This document shows, in pieces, positions 4,971-5,780 of a stretch of DNA of 5,780 nt. Within the stretch, counting starts at the first letter, position 1. The number at the start of each line of letters is the position of its first letter. The DNA comes from SAR202 cluster bacterium. Its GTDB lineage: Bacteria; Chloroflexota; Dehalococcoidia; SAR202; GCA-002694895. Under the pieces are notes generated by a model. It was not told where the DNA came from, did not search any database, and saw nothing but the letters and a program-made list of their open reading frames with translations. Position numbers and translations under genes: made by a program. The stretch lies in assembly GCA_009391605.1 (NCBI GenBank), contig VFGQ01000081.1:1-5780 (forward strand), written 5' to 3'.

Positions 4971-5780
4971 CGAGATTTGTTTCTTTTATTTCTAATCCTA
5001 GTCCTGGAACATCTGGAGGGCTCACCATACCATTTTTTAATTTCAAATCATTTTGATATATTTGTCCCCAAAGAGGATCGGTATTACCCACATAATATTC
5101 AAGAATTAAACCATTTGGAATTGCGCAAAGAAGTTGAATGTGTACATTTTGGTTGCCATGAGGGGCTATTTCCAAATGATGCGTTTCTGCAAATGAAGCT
5201 ACTTTCATAAATTCTGTTGCCCCACCCATTATTAAAGCATCAGGTTGTATTATTGTTGCCCCATTTTTTTCTATTAATTCTTTAAATCCAAATTTTGTGT
5301 ATTCATTTTCACCAGTGGCAATAGGTATCGAACTTTTTGATGATAATATTTTATATCCGTTATAATCATCAGGTAATAAAGGTTCTTCAAACCAAAAAAT
5401 ATCGTATTTTTCAATTTTGTCAGCTATTTTTATAGCCTGATTTAAATTATAGGCACAATTTGCATCAACCATAATATCAATTTTATCTCCTACGGTTTCT
5501 CTTACAGTTTTAACTCTTTCTACATCTTCATTTATTGATATTCCTCCTATTTTCATTTTTACTGCTGTTGCCCCAAGTTTTAAATTTTCTTCCATTTCCA
5601 TGCCCAGTTCTTTTAATCCTTTTCCATCTTCATAATATCCACCGGCTATATATGCTCTTACACTTTCGGTATACCCTCCAAGCAGTTTATGCGCGGGGAT
5701 ATTAGAAAGTTTGGCTTTGAAATCTAATAAAGCCAAATCGATCCCGCCAATAATTCTTGTGGTAATTCCTCTTCTTCCTA
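4951..5780 (-). CDS. Mandelate racemase-subgroup enolase superfamily enzyme, probable acid-sugar dehydratase or racemase (5' end outside window)
   Basis: The frame stays open to the right edge, reading GRRGITTRIIGGID before a TTG at 5736, so the N-terminal capping domain (about 90 or more residues) lies outside. The visible 275 residues form the catalytic barrel. In fragment numbering these are VKMKIG with Lys74 and Lys76, metal ligands Asp105 (VDAN), Glu131 (FEEP) and Glu157 (TGE), the Asp180 (QPD)/His207 (APHG) dyad, and Glu227. The gaps (76-105, 105-131, 131-157, 157-180, 180-207, 207-227) equal those between K166, D195, E221, E247, D270, H297 and E317 of mandelate racemase as I recall them. 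The enzyme is thus probably active, abstracting the proton alpha to a carboxylate with Mg2+. Dehydration of a sugar acid is the commonest activity of such proteins, but racemisation is possible and the substrate is not determined. Confidence 0.93.
   Translation of the reverse strand, partial: GRRGITTRIIGGIDLALLDFKAKLSNIPAHKLLGGYTESVRAYIAGGYYEDGKGLKELGMEMEENLKLGATAVKMKIGGISINEDVERVKTVRETVGDKIDIMVDANCAYNLNQAIKIADKIEKYDIFWFEEPLLPDDYNGYKILSSKSSIPIATGENEYTKFGFKELIEKNGATIIQPDALIMGGATEFMKVASFAETHHLEIAPHGNQNVHIQLLCAIPNGLILEYYVGNTDPLWGQIYQNDLKLKNGMVSPPDVPGLGLEIKETNLEKYRVI

Noticed and set aside
4977..5210. 77-residue open frame on the plus strand opposite the mandelate racemase-type gene
   Set aside because: It is antisense to conserved catalytic-domain coding sequence and has no domain or convincing ribosome site.

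Overview
This is an AT-rich bacterial window holding eight protein-coding genes; both edge genes are cut by the window ends. No RNA genes, insertion sequences, CRISPR arrays or phage genes were seen. A bL25 ribosomal protein of the long CTC type, Shine-Dalgarno motifs and GTG/TTG starts indicate a bacterium. A CO-dehydrogenase/xanthine-dehydrogenase-type molybdoenzyme with its own MoaD-like carrier, together with a mandelate-racemase-type enolase superfamily enzyme, recalls streamlined marine Chloroflexota of the SAR202 type. Those bacteria are known for expansions of enolase-superfamily and oxidative catabolism genes. The taxon is an inference from gene content, not something the sequence proves.

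Layout. Bases 2-1862 (+) form one tight operon: the C-terminal half of a molybdopterin-binding hydroxylase large subunit, a MoaD/ThiS-like sulfur carrier ending in Gly-Gly, and a 98-residue uncharacterised protein. The carrier's Gly-Gly codons double as the Shine-Dalgarno sequence of the 98-residue gene. Bases 1922-3699 (+) hold a two-gene unit: a class I SAM-dependent methyltransferase and an ornithine cyclodeaminase/mu-crystallin family protein. This unit is visibly more AT-rich than its surroundings. A GNAT acetyltransferase (3700-4152, -) converges on it with stop codons touching. A 134-base divergent spacer follows, then bL25 (4287-4949, +) with an acidic tail. Finally, a mandelate racemase-type enzyme (4951-5780, -) converges on bL25 with a one-base gap and runs off the right edge.

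How the genes work together. The first three genes probably serve one oxidative hydroxylation of an organic substrate, with the sulfur carrier linked to cofactor supply. The methyltransferase and OCD-family protein probably act in one amino-acid or imine-related pathway of unknown product. In the OCD-like protein the usual catalytic aspartate position is alanine, so it is unlikely to be a true ornithine cyclodeaminase. The mandelate racemase-type enzyme has a complete catalytic set and probably works on a sugar acid or related carboxylate. bL25 is the only housekeeping gene in the window.
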